The notes under the pieces: generated by a model
The model's database searches: none
Told to the model about the DNA's origin: nothing
Seen by the model: the letters and a program-made list of their open reading frames with translations, nothing else
Program-made: the position numbers and the translations under genes
Shown: one piece after another, positions 48,110-56,256 of the stretch
Layout of the letters: each line of letters begins with the position of its first letter
Position numbering within the stretch: position 1 is the first letter of the stretch
Assembly: GCF_000682695.1 (NCBI RefSeq)
Contig: NZ_AWFG01000001.1
Location: forward strand, 248,001-312,000
Origin: Hyphomonas chukchiensis
Lineage (GTDB): Bacteria > Pseudomonadota > Alphaproteobacteria > Caulobacterales > Hyphomonadaceae
Length of the DNA: 64,000 nucleotides
Direction of reading: 5' to 3'

Positions 48110-49762
48110 ATGACAACACCCCAGACAGGGGCGCAGCCGAAAGGCGCGCCCTATTTTGATCTCTCGAACCTGAAGGGCGACCTTTTCGGCGGATTGACCG
48201 CCGGCATCGTCGCCCTTCCCCTCGCGCTCGCCTTCGGTGAAGCCTCAGGCGCCGGCCCCATTGCCGGCCTCTGGGGCGCCATCTTTGTAGGCTTCTTTGC
48301 CGCCCTGTTTGGCGGCACGGGCTCGCAAGTCTCCGGTCCGACGGGCCCCATGGTCGTCGTCTTTGCCGGTCTCTATGCAGCACTTGGCGGCAACCCGGCG
48401 CTCGTCTTCGGCGCCGTCATCCTTGCGGGCCTGATGCAGATCCTGCTCGGCTTCATGCGGTTCGGCCAATATGTGAAACTGGTGCCCTACCCCGTCATCT
48501 CGGGCTTCATGAGCGGCATCGGTGTCATCATCATAGCGCTCCAGCTCGCGCGGCTGTTCGGCCACGAACCGGATGGCGGCGGCACGATTCCAGCCTTCAC
48601 TGCCGTTCCGGGCGCCGTGATGGATCCCAACTTCATTGCCGTCGGCATCGCGATCCTGACACTCGGCATCGTGTTCAGCTGGCCGAAGAAGTTTGCCGCC
48701 TATGTGCCCGGCCCATTGGCCGCGCTGGTGATCGGCACGCTGGTCAGCATCGCCATCCCGGGCGCCCCGCTGCTCGGTGACATCCCGACAGGCTTCCCCA
48801 GCTTCGTGCTGCCGGCCGTGAATGTGGACTCCGCGCTCATCGTCATCGAAGCGGCCTTCATTCTTGCCGTGCTCGGCTCCATCGACAGCCTGCTGACGTC
48901 ACTTGTCGCCGACAACATGACCCGCACGCGCCACAAGTCGAACAAGGAACTGATCGGTCAAGGCATCGGTAACGCGCTGGGCGGCTTCTTCGGTGCCATT
49001 CCTGGCGCCGGCGCCACCATGCGTACCGTGATCAACATCCGTTCCGGTGGGCGCACGCGCATCTCCGGCATGACACACGCCCTCGTGCTGCTCGCCATCG
49101 TCATCAGCCTTGGCCCGCTTGCCGCGAAGATCCCGCATGCGGTTCTGGCCGGCATCCTGGTGAAGGTTGGCGTCGATACGATCGACTTCTCCTATCTGAA
49201 GCGGGCCCACAAAGGGCCCCGCTGGGACCTGGGCCTCATGGTGCTCGTGCTTGGCCTGACCGTATTCGTCGACCTGATCACGGCGGTGGCGGTCGGCGTG
49301 GTGCTCGCGGCCCTCGCCTTCATCAAGAACCTTGCCGATGACCAGATCAAGGCCGTTCAGGAAGACGAGCCGCGCCTCTCGACCGAAGAAGAGACGCAGA
49401 TCCTGTCGCGCTCAGGCGGCCGGGTGATGATGTTCGACTTTGGCGGTCCGCTCAGCTTCGGCGCGGCGGCTGACCTTGGCCACCATGTCCGCAGCAAGGC
49501 GAGTGACAAGGTGGAGATCATCATTCTCGACTTTTCCCGCGTGCCCTTCATCGATGTATCAGCCGTCAGGGCCGTGGAAACCATCGTCGAGGACGCAGCA
49601 GACTCCGGCAAGCAGGTCTATGTCACCGGCATGAACGAGTCTGTCGGGCGTGTTCTGGAGCAATTCGCCACCGGCCTGCCCGGTAGCAAGGAGAAGCAGT
49701 TCAGCACGCGACTGGATGCGCTGAAAGCTGCGCTCACGAGGTTGGAACCAAGTCGGGCATAG
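48110..49762 (+). CDS. SulP-family anion transporter with STAS domain, probable bicarbonate transporter
   Basis: A 550-residue inner-membrane carrier of the SLC26/SulP family. The signature region LFGGLTAGIVALPLALAFGEASGAGPIAGLWGA is followed by the TGSQVSGPTGPM motif, a run of hydrophobic helices, and a C-terminal STAS domain (about residues 425-535, MFDFGGPLSFGAAADLGHH and IIILDFSRVPFIDVSAVRAVE). Close linkage to beta-carbonic anhydrase makes bicarbonate (BicA-like) the likely substrate; sulfate is the alternative. A terminator follows. Confidence 0.88.
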   Translation: MTTPQTGAQPKGAPYFDLSNLKGDLFGGLTAGIVALPLALAFGEASGAGPIAGLWGAIFVGFFAALFGGTGSQVSGPTGPMVVVFAGLYAALGGNPALVFGAVILAGLMQILLGFMRFGQYVKLVPYPVISGFMSGIGVIIIALQLARLFGHEPDGGGTIPAFTAVPGAVMDPNFIAVGIAILTLGIVFSWPKKFAAYVPGPLAALVIGTLVSIAIPGAPLLGDIPTGFPSFVLPAVNVDSALIVIEAAFILAVLGSIDSLLTSLVADNMTRTRHKSNKELIGQGIGNALGGFFGAIPGAGATMRTVINIRSGGRTRISGMTHALVLLAIVISLGPLAAKIPHAVLAGILVKVGVDTIDFSYLKRAHKGPRWDLGLMVLVLGLTVFVDLITAVAVGVVLAALAFIKNLADDQIKAVQEDEPRLSTEEETQILSRSGGRVMMFDFGGPLSFGAAADLGHHVRSKASDKVEIIILDFSRVPFIDVSAVRAVETIVEDAADSGKQVYVTGMNESVGRVLEQFATGLPGSKEKQFSTRLDALKAALTRLEPSRA

Positions 49763-49793
49763 AGTTCCGATACGTTAACCAACGCCCTGTAAC

Positions 49794-49831
49794 TGCCCCG
49801 CTCTTCCCCCCCCGGAGCGGGGCATTTTTTT
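49794..49831 (+). terminator. Intrinsic terminator after the SulP gene
   Basis: Perfect 10-bp stem TGCCCCGCTC / GAGCGGGGCA with an 11-base loop, followed by a run of seven T's. It separates the carbonic anhydrase-SulP unit from rpoH. Confidence 0.9.
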
Positions 49832-50006
49832 AGCCGCCCCACCTTCACAGGAAGGCCGTATTTCCTATTTATGCTGCAGCGCGATGACATACATGCGCAT
49901 TTCCGGGGAATACGTCGCCGCAAAGCGGGGCTAAGAACACACTCGGAACACCTAAACGGGAACCATTGCTGCAGGTGCGGGATAGGTTCCAAAAGGAGGA
50001 TATAAC

Positions 50007-50921
50007 ATGGCCAACCCAGTTTCTGCACGTAGTTCGGTCGCCCTCAGCCCCGAACAGGGCCTCAGCCGGTATCTCAGCGAGATCCGCAAATTCCCAATGC
50101 TCGAGAAAAACGAAGAATTCATGCTCGCCCGCAAGTGGCTTGAGAATGATGACACGGAAGCCGCCGAGAAGATGGTGACCTCCCACCTTCGCCTCGTGGC
50201 GAAGATCGCGATGGGCTATCGCGGCTATGGCCTGCCCATGGCTGAAGTGATTTCGGAAGGCAATGTTGGCCTGATGCAGGCCGTCAAGAAATTCGACCCT
50301 GAAAAGGGCTTCCGCCTGGCAACCTACGCGATGTGGTGGATCCGTGCTGCGATCCAGGAATATATCCTGCGTTCGTGGAGCCTCGTGAAACTCGGCACGA
50401 CAGCTGCGCAGAAGAAGCTGTTCTTCAACCTGCGCCGCCTAAAAGGCGAGATGAAGGCCCTCGACGAGGGCGACCTTCGCCCTGAACAGGCCCGTCTGAT
50501 CGCCGAGAAGCTGAACGTCACAGAGGCCGAAGTGTTCTCGATGAACGGCCGCATGTCCGGCTCCGATGCTTCGCTCAACGTGCCGATGGGCACCGATGGC
50601 GACATGGAATGGCAGGACTGGCTGGCCGATGATGACCAGGGCCAGGCCGAGGACTTCGCCGACCGCCAGGAATATGATGCCCGCATGGACCTGCTCAGCA
50701 ACGCCATGACAGACCTCAATGAGCGCGAGCGCCACATCCTCACCGAGCGGCGCCTCTCGGAAGAGCCCAAGACGCTCGAAGAACTGTCCGAAACCTACAA
50801 TGTCAGCCGCGAGCGTATCCGGCAGATCGAGGTGCGGGCATTCGAGAAACTGCAAAAGGCCATGAAGCGCATGGCCAAGGAACAGGGCATGCCGACAGCC
50901 GCAGGCGCCGTGGCAAACTAA
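50007..50921 (+). CDS. rpoH: RNA polymerase heat-shock sigma factor RpoH
   Basis: Alternative sigma-32. The 304-residue protein contains sigma region 2 (VTSHLRLVAKIAMGYRGYG, ATYAMWWIRAAIQEYILRSW), the RpoH box (QKKLFFNLRR) that distinguishes it from RpoD, and region 4 with ERHILTERRLSEEPKTLEEL and VSRERIRQIEVRAFEKLQ. AAAAGGAGGA lies just before the ATG. It has its own spacer of about 175 bases after the upstream terminator, probably with its own promoter; which rpoH paralogue it is cannot be told from this window. Confidence 0.95.
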   Translation: MANPVSARSSVALSPEQGLSRYLSEIRKFPMLEKNEEFMLARKWLENDDTEAAEKMVTSHLRLVAKIAMGYRGYGLPMAEVISEGNVGLMQAVKKFDPEKGFRLATYAMWWIRAAIQEYILRSWSLVKLGTTAAQKKLFFNLRRLKGEMKALDEGDLRPEQARLIAEKLNVTEAEVFSMNGRMSGSDASLNVPMGTDGDMEWQDWLADDDQGQAEDFADRQEYDARMDLLSNAMTDLNERERHILTERRLSEEPKTLEELSETYNVSRERIRQIEVRAFEKLQKAMKRMAKEQGMPTAAGAVAN

Positions 50922-50924
50922 GCC

Positions 50925-51515
50925 TCACTCTTCGGCAGCCGGGTCCATTGGGACGTCGGCTGCCGCTTCAGGCGCCTCTGGGGCCATCTTGTCGGCCTGC
51001 TCCGCCTTGTCGAGCAGAACGGACTGGTCGCTATAGGTCACATTGAAGCCGATAATCTTCCAGGCCTCGTCCTCCCTCACCCATTGCACCGTAACGCGGC
51101 CCGGCGATTCTTCCGAGACGACCGACATGGCACAATCGGCGAAAGTGCCCGACTTCGCCGCGTCCGTATTGGCCGCGGTCCTTATCGTGCAACTCGGGGA
51201 CGAGAATTCCGTAACAGTACCATACTGGCGAATATAGCGGTCCGTATCATCCACAGCCTTTTGGGTGATCTCGATACGGCGCGAGTAAATCGGGTCGCTG
51301 GCGGGCGGCAAACCGTCAGCCATGAATTGCCTGACAATCTCATCCGTTGCCGCACTGCGGGCGCTGACGGCCTTGAAAGCCTTCACGCCGCCATTGACGC
51401 AGGTCCCCAGCACAATGGCCGCAAGGATGAGCGAGCCAACGATCCAGTACACCTTGCGGGACTTGCGCGGTTCCGGCGATTGCTCATAAGGCTTCGGTCC
51501 AGCCGTATCGGTCAT
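50925..51515 (-). CDS. Bitopic membrane protein of unknown function
   Basis: A 196-residue product not recognised. A single transmembrane helix (about residues 23-43, YWIVGSLILAAIVLGTCVNGG) separates a short polar N terminus from a larger soluble domain, probably periplasmic, with GTVTEFSSPSCTIRT and GTFADCAMSVVSEESPGRVTVQWVREDEAWKIIGFNV. The latter resembles the end of NTF2-like or DUF4019-like domains. Two cysteines in it could pair. The C terminus is acidic/Ala-rich. ATG 51515 has GGGGGAAC upstream. It is convergent with rpoH, three bases away. Confidence 0.65.
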   Translation of the reverse strand: MTDTAGPKPYEQSPEPRKSRKVYWIVGSLILAAIVLGTCVNGGVKAFKAVSARSAATDEIVRQFMADGLPPASDPIYSRRIEITQKAVDDTDRYIRQYGTVTEFSSPSCTIRTAANTDAAKSGTFADCAMSVVSEESPGRVTVQWVREDEAWKIIGFNVTYSDQSVLLDKAEQADKMAPEAPEAAADVPMDPAAEE

Positions 51516-51558
51516 GCAAGTTCCCCCGTTTTCCCATCTACAGGACAGAACCAACCAG

Positions 51559-52392
51559 ATGTTACCTGATCAGGCAATACGCATTCTGGTTGCAAACGAC
51601 CCTCGCCTCGCGCCCTACACGTCCATTCGCGAAAAGGACCTTACATCCGGCCATGGCGGGCGGTTCATCGTCGAAGGCAAAGTCACAGTCGAAACGCTGC
51701 TCCGCCGCGGGCGTTTTGCGGTCGAAAGCCTGTTCCTGTGCGAAACACGACTGGAACCACTGGCCGATATCCTGACCCGCGTGCCTTCGGACGTACCGGT
51801 CTATGTCGCCCCGCAGGACGTGATGGACGCGGTCGCCGGCTTCCCCATGCACCGGGGCGTGCTCGCTTGTGGCGTGAAGGGCAAAACGGCAACAGATGCA
51901 GCGCTCGTCCTGAGCCAGATCGCACGGCAATCCCCCCTCCCCTCAACCCTGCTCATGCTGTCCGACCTTTCCAACCACGACAATGTCGGCGCCTGCTTCC
52001 GCAACGCCGCGGCCTTTGGCGCTGATGCCGTGCTGCTGGACGGGCAATGCTGCGACCCGCTCTATCGCAAGGCCATCCGCGTCTCGTCCGGATCCACCCT
52101 GTGGCTGCCCTTCGCCCATGGCGGCAGCGGCGCGGAGATGATGCAGGCTGCACGGGATGCCGGCTATACGGTCTGGGCGATGACGCCGCGGGCGGATGGA
52201 GCCCCGCTCGCCTCCCTCCCCGTACCGGACAAGCTTGCCATCCTGCTCGGCGCCGAGGGTCCGGGCCTGCCGGACGACCTGATCGCCTCGGCCGTACCGG
52301 TGCGCATCCCCATGTCGGCGGGCTTTGACAGCATTAACGTGGCGACAGCGGGAGCAGTGGCGCTGGCGCATGTTTTCGCCAGCAGGGCGTAA
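51559..52392 (+). CDS. SpoU-type (TrmH) RNA 2'-O-methyltransferase
   Basis: A SPOUT-fold enzyme for ribose methylation of rRNA or tRNA. The 277-residue protein has an N-terminal substrate-binding domain (GGRFIVEGKVTVETLLRRG) and the knotted catalytic motifs LLMLSDLSNHDNVGACFRNA, KLAILLGAEGPGLPDDLIAS and RIPMSAGFDSINVATAGAVAL. The target nucleotide cannot be read from sequence. ATG 51559 gives a family-like N terminus; TTG or the longer frame from 51514 overlaps the divergent gene. A terminator for the opposite strand follows. Confidence 0.88.
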   Translation: MLPDQAIRILVANDPRLAPYTSIREKDLTSGHGGRFIVEGKVTVETLLRRGRFAVESLFLCETRLEPLADILTRVPSDVPVYVAPQDVMDAVAGFPMHRGVLACGVKGKTATDAALVLSQIARQSPLPSTLLMLSDLSNHDNVGACFRNAAAFGADAVLLDGQCCDPLYRKAIRVSSGSTLWLPFAHGGSGAEMMQAARDAGYTVWAMTPRADGAPLASLPVPDKLAILLGAEGPGLPDDLIASAVPVRIPMSAGFDSINVATAGAVALAHVFASRA

Positions 52393-52425
52393 AAAGAAAA
52401 CGCCCCCTCCAAGCCGGAGAGGGCG
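52391..52425 (-). terminator. Terminator of the sulfate-assimilation operon
   Basis: Stem CGCCCCCTCC (52401-52410) with GGAGAGGGCG (52416-52425), one mismatch, loop AAGCC. Read on the minus strand it ends in GTTTTCTTTTT, so it closes the cysG-to-cysH operon. Confidence 0.82.
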
Positions 52426-52466
52426 CTGCGGGAATGCGTGGTGTGACGCCCCACCCGTAGTGTTGG

Positions 52467-53210
52467 CTAGAATACCCGAGGGCGCTCGTTCTTGTCGACA
52501 TGCAGGCCGCACTCGGTTTTGGCCTGACCGGCCCAGCGACCAGCGCGGACGTCTTCGCCTTCAGCGACAGGCTTGGTGCACGGCCAGCAGCCAATCGACG
52601 GATAGCCCTGCGAGACCAGAGGATGACGCGGCAGGTTGCGCTGCTGAATCATCAACTCGACGTCTTCCGGCGTCCAGTTTGCCAGCGGGTTGACCTTGTA
52701 GCGGCCATTGGCGAATTCAAAGACCGGCAGCGACATGCGTGCGCCGCCATGAAACCGCTTGCGGCCCGTGATCCAGGCCGAGAAGCCTTCAAGAGCCGGC
52801 TCGAGCGGACGCACCTTGCGCAGGGCGCAGCAGGCATCGGTATCTGTTTTCCAGAGATCGTTCTTGGGATCGAGCACCTTGCGCTCTGTCTCCGACGGCG
52901 GGATCGAGCGCACACCGGTCAGGCCGAGCCGTTCGATCACTTCGTCGCGGTGATCCAGCGTTTGCGGAAAATGCATGCCCGTGTCGAGAAAGACGATGGG
53001 CAATGATGGATCGACATCAGCGATAAGGGCCAGCATGGCGACGCTCTCGGCGCCGAAGCTCGACACATAGGTCAGGCTTTCAGGCCATTCGCGGATCATC
53101 GCAACGCGCAGAACCGTCTGGGCCGAGGCGTCGCGCAGCTCGGTATTCAGGCGTTCGAGGCGGATCTCGGGCGCTTCAGCGTTCCGGGCAATGATGTCAC
53201 CATAAGGCAT
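52467..53210 (-). CDS. cysH: Assimilatory phosphoadenylyl/adenylyl-sulfate reductase
   Basis: Reduces activated sulfate (APS or PAPS) to sulfite. In the 247-residue protein the PP-loop segment is VSSFGAESVAMLALIA, with FLDTGMHFPQTLDHRDEV. Cysteine pairs TDACCALRKV and GCWPCTKP mark the [4Fe-4S] type, which points to APS rather than PAPS as substrate, and the catalytic Cys is in KTECGLH near the C terminus. Last gene of the minus-strand sulfur operon; six bases after DUF934. Confidence 0.94.
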   Translation of the reverse strand: MPYGDIIARNAEAPEIRLERLNTELRDASAQTVLRVAMIREWPESLTYVSSFGAESVAMLALIADVDPSLPIVFLDTGMHFPQTLDHRDEVIERLGLTGVRSIPPSETERKVLDPKNDLWKTDTDACCALRKVRPLEPALEGFSAWITGRKRFHGGARMSLPVFEFANGRYKVNPLANWTPEDVELMIQQRNLPRHPLVSQGYPSIGCWPCTKPVAEGEDVRAGRWAGQAKTECGLHVDKNERPRVF

Positions 53211-53216
53211 GTGGCT

Positions 53217-53705
53217 CTAGTTTCCGTGTCTCTTGCGGAACACCGGCACCCGACCGCCCGCAGCGGGCTGGTAGACTTCGGAATATTCCTTCAATGCTTC
53301 CAGCACTTCAGATAGGGCAGCACGGGACGTCTCGTAAGCATAGATGCCTGAACGGTTCATATAGAATAACTGATCCCGCAGGACGTGGCCGACCGCGCGC
53401 AGCTCGCCTTCATAGCCAAAGCGGCGCCGCAGGAGCTGGGCCTGGCTGAAGCCGCGCCCATCCGTATATTTCGGGAAAGTGATCTCGATCAGCTGTATTT
53501 GCTGCAGGTACGGCTCCAGAAGGGCCGCATCGTCATCTGGCGAAAGTCGCACCCCAACCTGCGTATTGCGCTCGGCCAGGGTCGACGCTTCAGCGAGGAA
53601 ACGCCCCAGCGGAACCGTGAAGCAACCGCCTTCGGATAGCTCTGCTTCACCGTCAACATAGGCCCATATATCGTCGATTTCGGCGCCATTCTTAATCAGC
53701 GGCAT
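53217..53705 (-). CDS. DUF934 family protein in the sulfur operon
   Basis: The 162-residue product (MPLIKNGAEIDDIWAYVDG at the start) carries the DUF934 pattern: VPLGRFLAEASTL, VGVRLSPDDDAALLEPYLQQIQLIEITFPKYTDGRGFSQAQLLR, RFGYEGELRAVGHVLRDQLFYMNRSG. DUF934 genes routinely sit between sulfite reductase and cysH in proteobacteria; the biochemical role is unproven. The frame continues upstream to 54083, but that part is antisense-like sequence inside cysI. It overlaps cysI by 14 bases. Confidence 0.88.
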   Translation of the reverse strand: MPLIKNGAEIDDIWAYVDGEAELSEGGCFTVPLGRFLAEASTLAERNTQVGVRLSPDDDAALLEPYLQQIQLIEITFPKYTDGRGFSQAQLLRRRFGYEGELRAVGHVLRDQLFYMNRSGIYAYETSRAALSEVLEALKEYSEVYQPAAGGRVPVFRKRHGN

Positions 53706-55350
53706 AGAGGGCTTCCTTGAATGGGTCATGGCCGAGGCGGCCCAGTGTGTCGATGAACAGCTCGTCCTTGCCACTGCGCAGTTCGCGGTAGCGGTCAACA
53801 ACGCGCTTGAGGGCGCCGGGAACGTCTTCGGATTTGAGGCCGGGGCCGGCGATATCCCCAATCGCCGCCTTCTCGTCGGCGCGGCCGCCAAAGGTGATCT
53901 GATAGAATTCCTCACCCTTCCTGTCGACGCCGAGGATGCCGATATGGCCGACATGGTGGTGGCCACAGGCATTGATGCAGCCCGAGATATTGATGTGCAG
54001 GCGGCCGATGTCTTCTTGGTAGTCCGGATCGGCAAAGACCTTCTGCACCGCCTGACCGACCGGAATGGAACGGGCATTGGCAAGGTTGCAATAGTCGAGG
54101 CCCGGGCAGACGATCAGGTCGGTGATCAGGCTCTCGTTTGGCGTCGCGAGGCCTGCCGCGTCGAGCTCTGCATGCAGCGCCGGCAGGTCGTCCAAGGCAA
54201 CATGCGCGAGGATAATATTCTGCGCATGGCTGACGCGGATATCGTCCTGGCCATAGGTCTCGGCGAGGTTGGCGATGATCTCCATCTGCGCGTCGGTCGC
54301 ATCGCCAGCGAGGCCACCAATCGGCTTCAGGCTGACCGTCACGGACGTGTAGCCGGGCGTGACATGCGGATGCAGGTTCGTGCGGGCCCAGCGGGCGAAG
54401 ACCTTGTCGCTCGCCTTGGCCGCCTCGAACACATCCGATGTCTCAGGCTTGGTCGCCAGTTCAGGTGGCGCAAAATACGCATGGATGCGGTCGATCTCTG
54501 CCTGCGGCAGGTCGATCTTCTCGTGGCTGCGCTGGGCGGCGAATTCCGCTTCCACCTGACGCGTGAACTCTTCCTCGCCAAGCTCGTTCACGAGGATCTT
54601 GATCCGCGCCTTGTACTTGTTGTCCCGGCGACCGTGCAGGTTGTAGACGCGCATGATCGCTTCGAGATAGTCGAGCAGACGGTCTTCCGGCACGAAGTCG
54701 TTGACCAGCGCAGCAATGTGCGGCGTGCGCCCCTGCCCCCCGCCGACATGCACTTCAAAGCCGCGAACGCCGTCTCGCTCGCGCATGTGCAGGCCAATGT
54801 CATGCACGCGGATCGCCGCGCGGTCATGAGCGGCGCCGGTGACGGCGATCTTGAACTTGCGTGGCAGGAAGGCGAATTCCGGATGGAAGGTCGACCACTG
54901 GCGGATGATCTCGCACCAGGGGCGCGGATCCATGATCTCGTCGCGCGCGGCGCCCGCATAATGGTCCGACGTCGTATTGCGGATACAGTTGCCGCTGGTC
55001 TGGATGGCATGCATCTCGACCTCGGCCAGCAGGGCCAGAACGTCCGGAATGTCCTTCAGCGCGACCCAGTTGAACTGGATATTCTGGCGCGTGGTGAAGT
55101 GGCCGTAATTGCGATCGTACTCGCGGGCGATGCGCGCCAGCATGCGCATCTGGCGGGCGCTCAGCTGGCCATAGGGAATGGCCACGCGCAGCATATAGGC
55201 GTGCAGCTGCAGGTAGACACCGTTCTGTAGGCGGAGCGGCTTGAACTCGTCTTCCAGCAATTCGCCCGACAGGCGGCGCTCGACCTGCCCGCGGAACTGG
55301 GCGACGCGTTCCTTGACGATCTGCGCGTCGAATTCGTCATATCTATACAT
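53692..55350 (-). CDS. cysI: Nitrite/sulfite reductase hemoprotein, sulfite-reducing in context
   Basis: Siroheme and [4Fe-4S] enzyme reducing sulfite to sulfide. The 552-residue protein shows the two ferredoxin-like halves, GHFTTRQNIQFNWVALKDIPDVL, TSGNCIRNTTSDHYAGAARDE, and the cluster cysteines in CPGLDYC and SGCINACGHHHVGHIG. The family also includes ferredoxin nitrite reductases, so the sulfite assignment rests on the neighbouring cysG, DUF934 and cysH. Start ATG 55350 (MYRYDEFDAQIV); a longer start at 55386 would intrude into the GST gene. It overlaps GST by 8 bases and DUF934 by 14. Confidence 0.92.
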   Translation of the reverse strand: MYRYDEFDAQIVKERVAQFRGQVERRLSGELLEDEFKPLRLQNGVYLQLHAYMLRVAIPYGQLSARQMRMLARIAREYDRNYGHFTTRQNIQFNWVALKDIPDVLALLAEVEMHAIQTSGNCIRNTTSDHYAGAARDEIMDPRPWCEIIRQWSTFHPEFAFLPRKFKIAVTGAAHDRAAIRVHDIGLHMRERDGVRGFEVHVGGGQGRTPHIAALVNDFVPEDRLLDYLEAIMRVYNLHGRRDNKYKARIKILVNELGEEEFTRQVEAEFAAQRSHEKIDLPQAEIDRIHAYFAPPELATKPETSDVFEAAKASDKVFARWARTNLHPHVTPGYTSVTVSLKPIGGLAGDATDAQMEIIANLAETYGQDDIRVSHAQNIILAHVALDDLPALHAELDAAGLATPNESLITDLIVCPGLDYCNLANARSIPVGQAVQKVFADPDYQEDIGRLHINISGCINACGHHHVGHIGILGVDRKGEEFYQITFGGRADEKAAIGDIAGPGLKSEDVPGALKRVVDRYRELRSGKDELFIDTLGRLGHDPFKEALYAAD

Positions 55351-55954
55351 GGGTGACCTCGTGAAGGTGTGGCAGGCCGAGTTCAAGCTCGCAGCGGGCG
55401 ACCCAGGCTTGCACGGCAGGAAATTCGTTCAGGTCAAAGCCGCCTTCATGCGCAAGACGCGTATAGGCGAGCAGGGAAATATCGGCGAGCGTCAGGGCCT
55501 CTCCCCCGGCAATCCAGTCGCTGGAGATGAGCGCCATTTCCATACGGCCGAGCGCACGGCGTCCCTTGGCCATCAGGTCGGCATCGATCTCGTCGTCCGA
55601 TTTCTTCAGGTAAAGCTTCTGGAAGCGGCGCACGGCAATCGTCGGCTCATGGGAATATTGCTCCCAGAACATCCACTCCAACATCTTGGCCCGCTCGAAC
55701 GCATCGTCCGGGATCAGGTCAGAGCCCTCGGCAAGATGCAGGATGATGGCGTTGGACTGGGCCAGCGTGCGCCCGTCCTCAAATTCGACAACCGGCACCT
55801 GGCCAAACGGGTTCAGCGCAAGGAATTCATCCGTCCGGGTCTCACCCTTCAGGATGTCGATCTCGATCCATTCATGCGGAAGGGAGAGCTGCGTCGCCAC
55901 CCACTTCACTTTCAGGCAGTTGCCTGAAATGGAATCGCCAAAGATGCGGATCAT
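55343..55954 (-). CDS. Glutathione S-transferase family protein
   Basis: A 203-residue GST-fold protein. The thioredoxin-like N-terminal domain begins MIRIFGDSISGNCLKVKW (Ser and Cys candidates for the catalytic position), with the glutathione-binding NPFGQVPVVEFEDGRTLAQSNAI motif; the C-terminal helical domain contains WIAGGEALTLADISLLAYTR. It overlaps the upstream DUF2849 gene and the downstream cysI gene by 4 and 8 bases, so it is a coupled member of the sulfur operon. A role in thiol or sulfide handling is inferred only. Confidence 0.85.
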   Translation of the reverse strand: MIRIFGDSISGNCLKVKWVATQLSLPHEWIEIDILKGETRTDEFLALNPFGQVPVVEFEDGRTLAQSNAIILHLAEGSDLIPDDAFERAKMLEWMFWEQYSHEPTIAVRRFQKLYLKKSDDEIDADLMAKGRRALGRMEMALISSDWIAGGEALTLADISLLAYTRLAHEGGFDLNEFPAVQAWVARCELELGLPHLHEVTHV

Positions 55955-56256
55955 GCCTTGTCTCCATAGGCCACGGTTGGGCCATTGGCGCGGATGGATT
56001 CGCGCAGCGTTTCGCGGCCCGTAATGCCGCCTGTCTCTGTCACTTCCATGAAATAGGGATCGGTAATGATGGCCTCCTGCTTCGCGGCGGCAGCAAGGCG
56101 TTCCTCGGCCTCATCGCCTGTAAAGGCAGCGATCTGCGCAGTGTCAGCCGTCCAGCCGCCATCTGCTGTCATCCAGACAGTGCGACCCGTGGCCGTTTCC
56201 CAGGCGGTGATGGATTTTGGCGTTTCAGGCTTCAGCTTGGGACGGACGGAGCTCAT
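55951..56256 (-). CDS. DUF2849 family protein
   Basis: A 101-residue protein with the DUF2849 pattern (KSITAWETATGRTVWMTADGGWT, AEERLAAAAKQEAIITDPYFMEV, ETLRESIRANGPT). The family lies next to cysG and cysI in many alphaproteobacteria and has no known role. It overlaps cysG at the 5' end and GST at the 3' end by four bases each. Confidence 0.85.
   Translation of the reverse strand: MSSVRPKLKPETPKSITAWETATGRTVWMTADGGWTADTAQIAAFTGDEAEERLAAAAKQEAIITDPYFMEVTETGGITGRETLRESIRANGPTVAYGDKA

Noticed and set aside
53706-54083. N-terminal extension of the DUF934 frame
   Set aside because: It lies entirely inside cysI in another frame and reads as Ser/Arg/Ala-rich shadow sequence.
53728-55230. 500-residue antisense frame across cysI
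   Set aside because: The siroheme/cluster motifs lie on the minus strand; the plus-strand translation has none.
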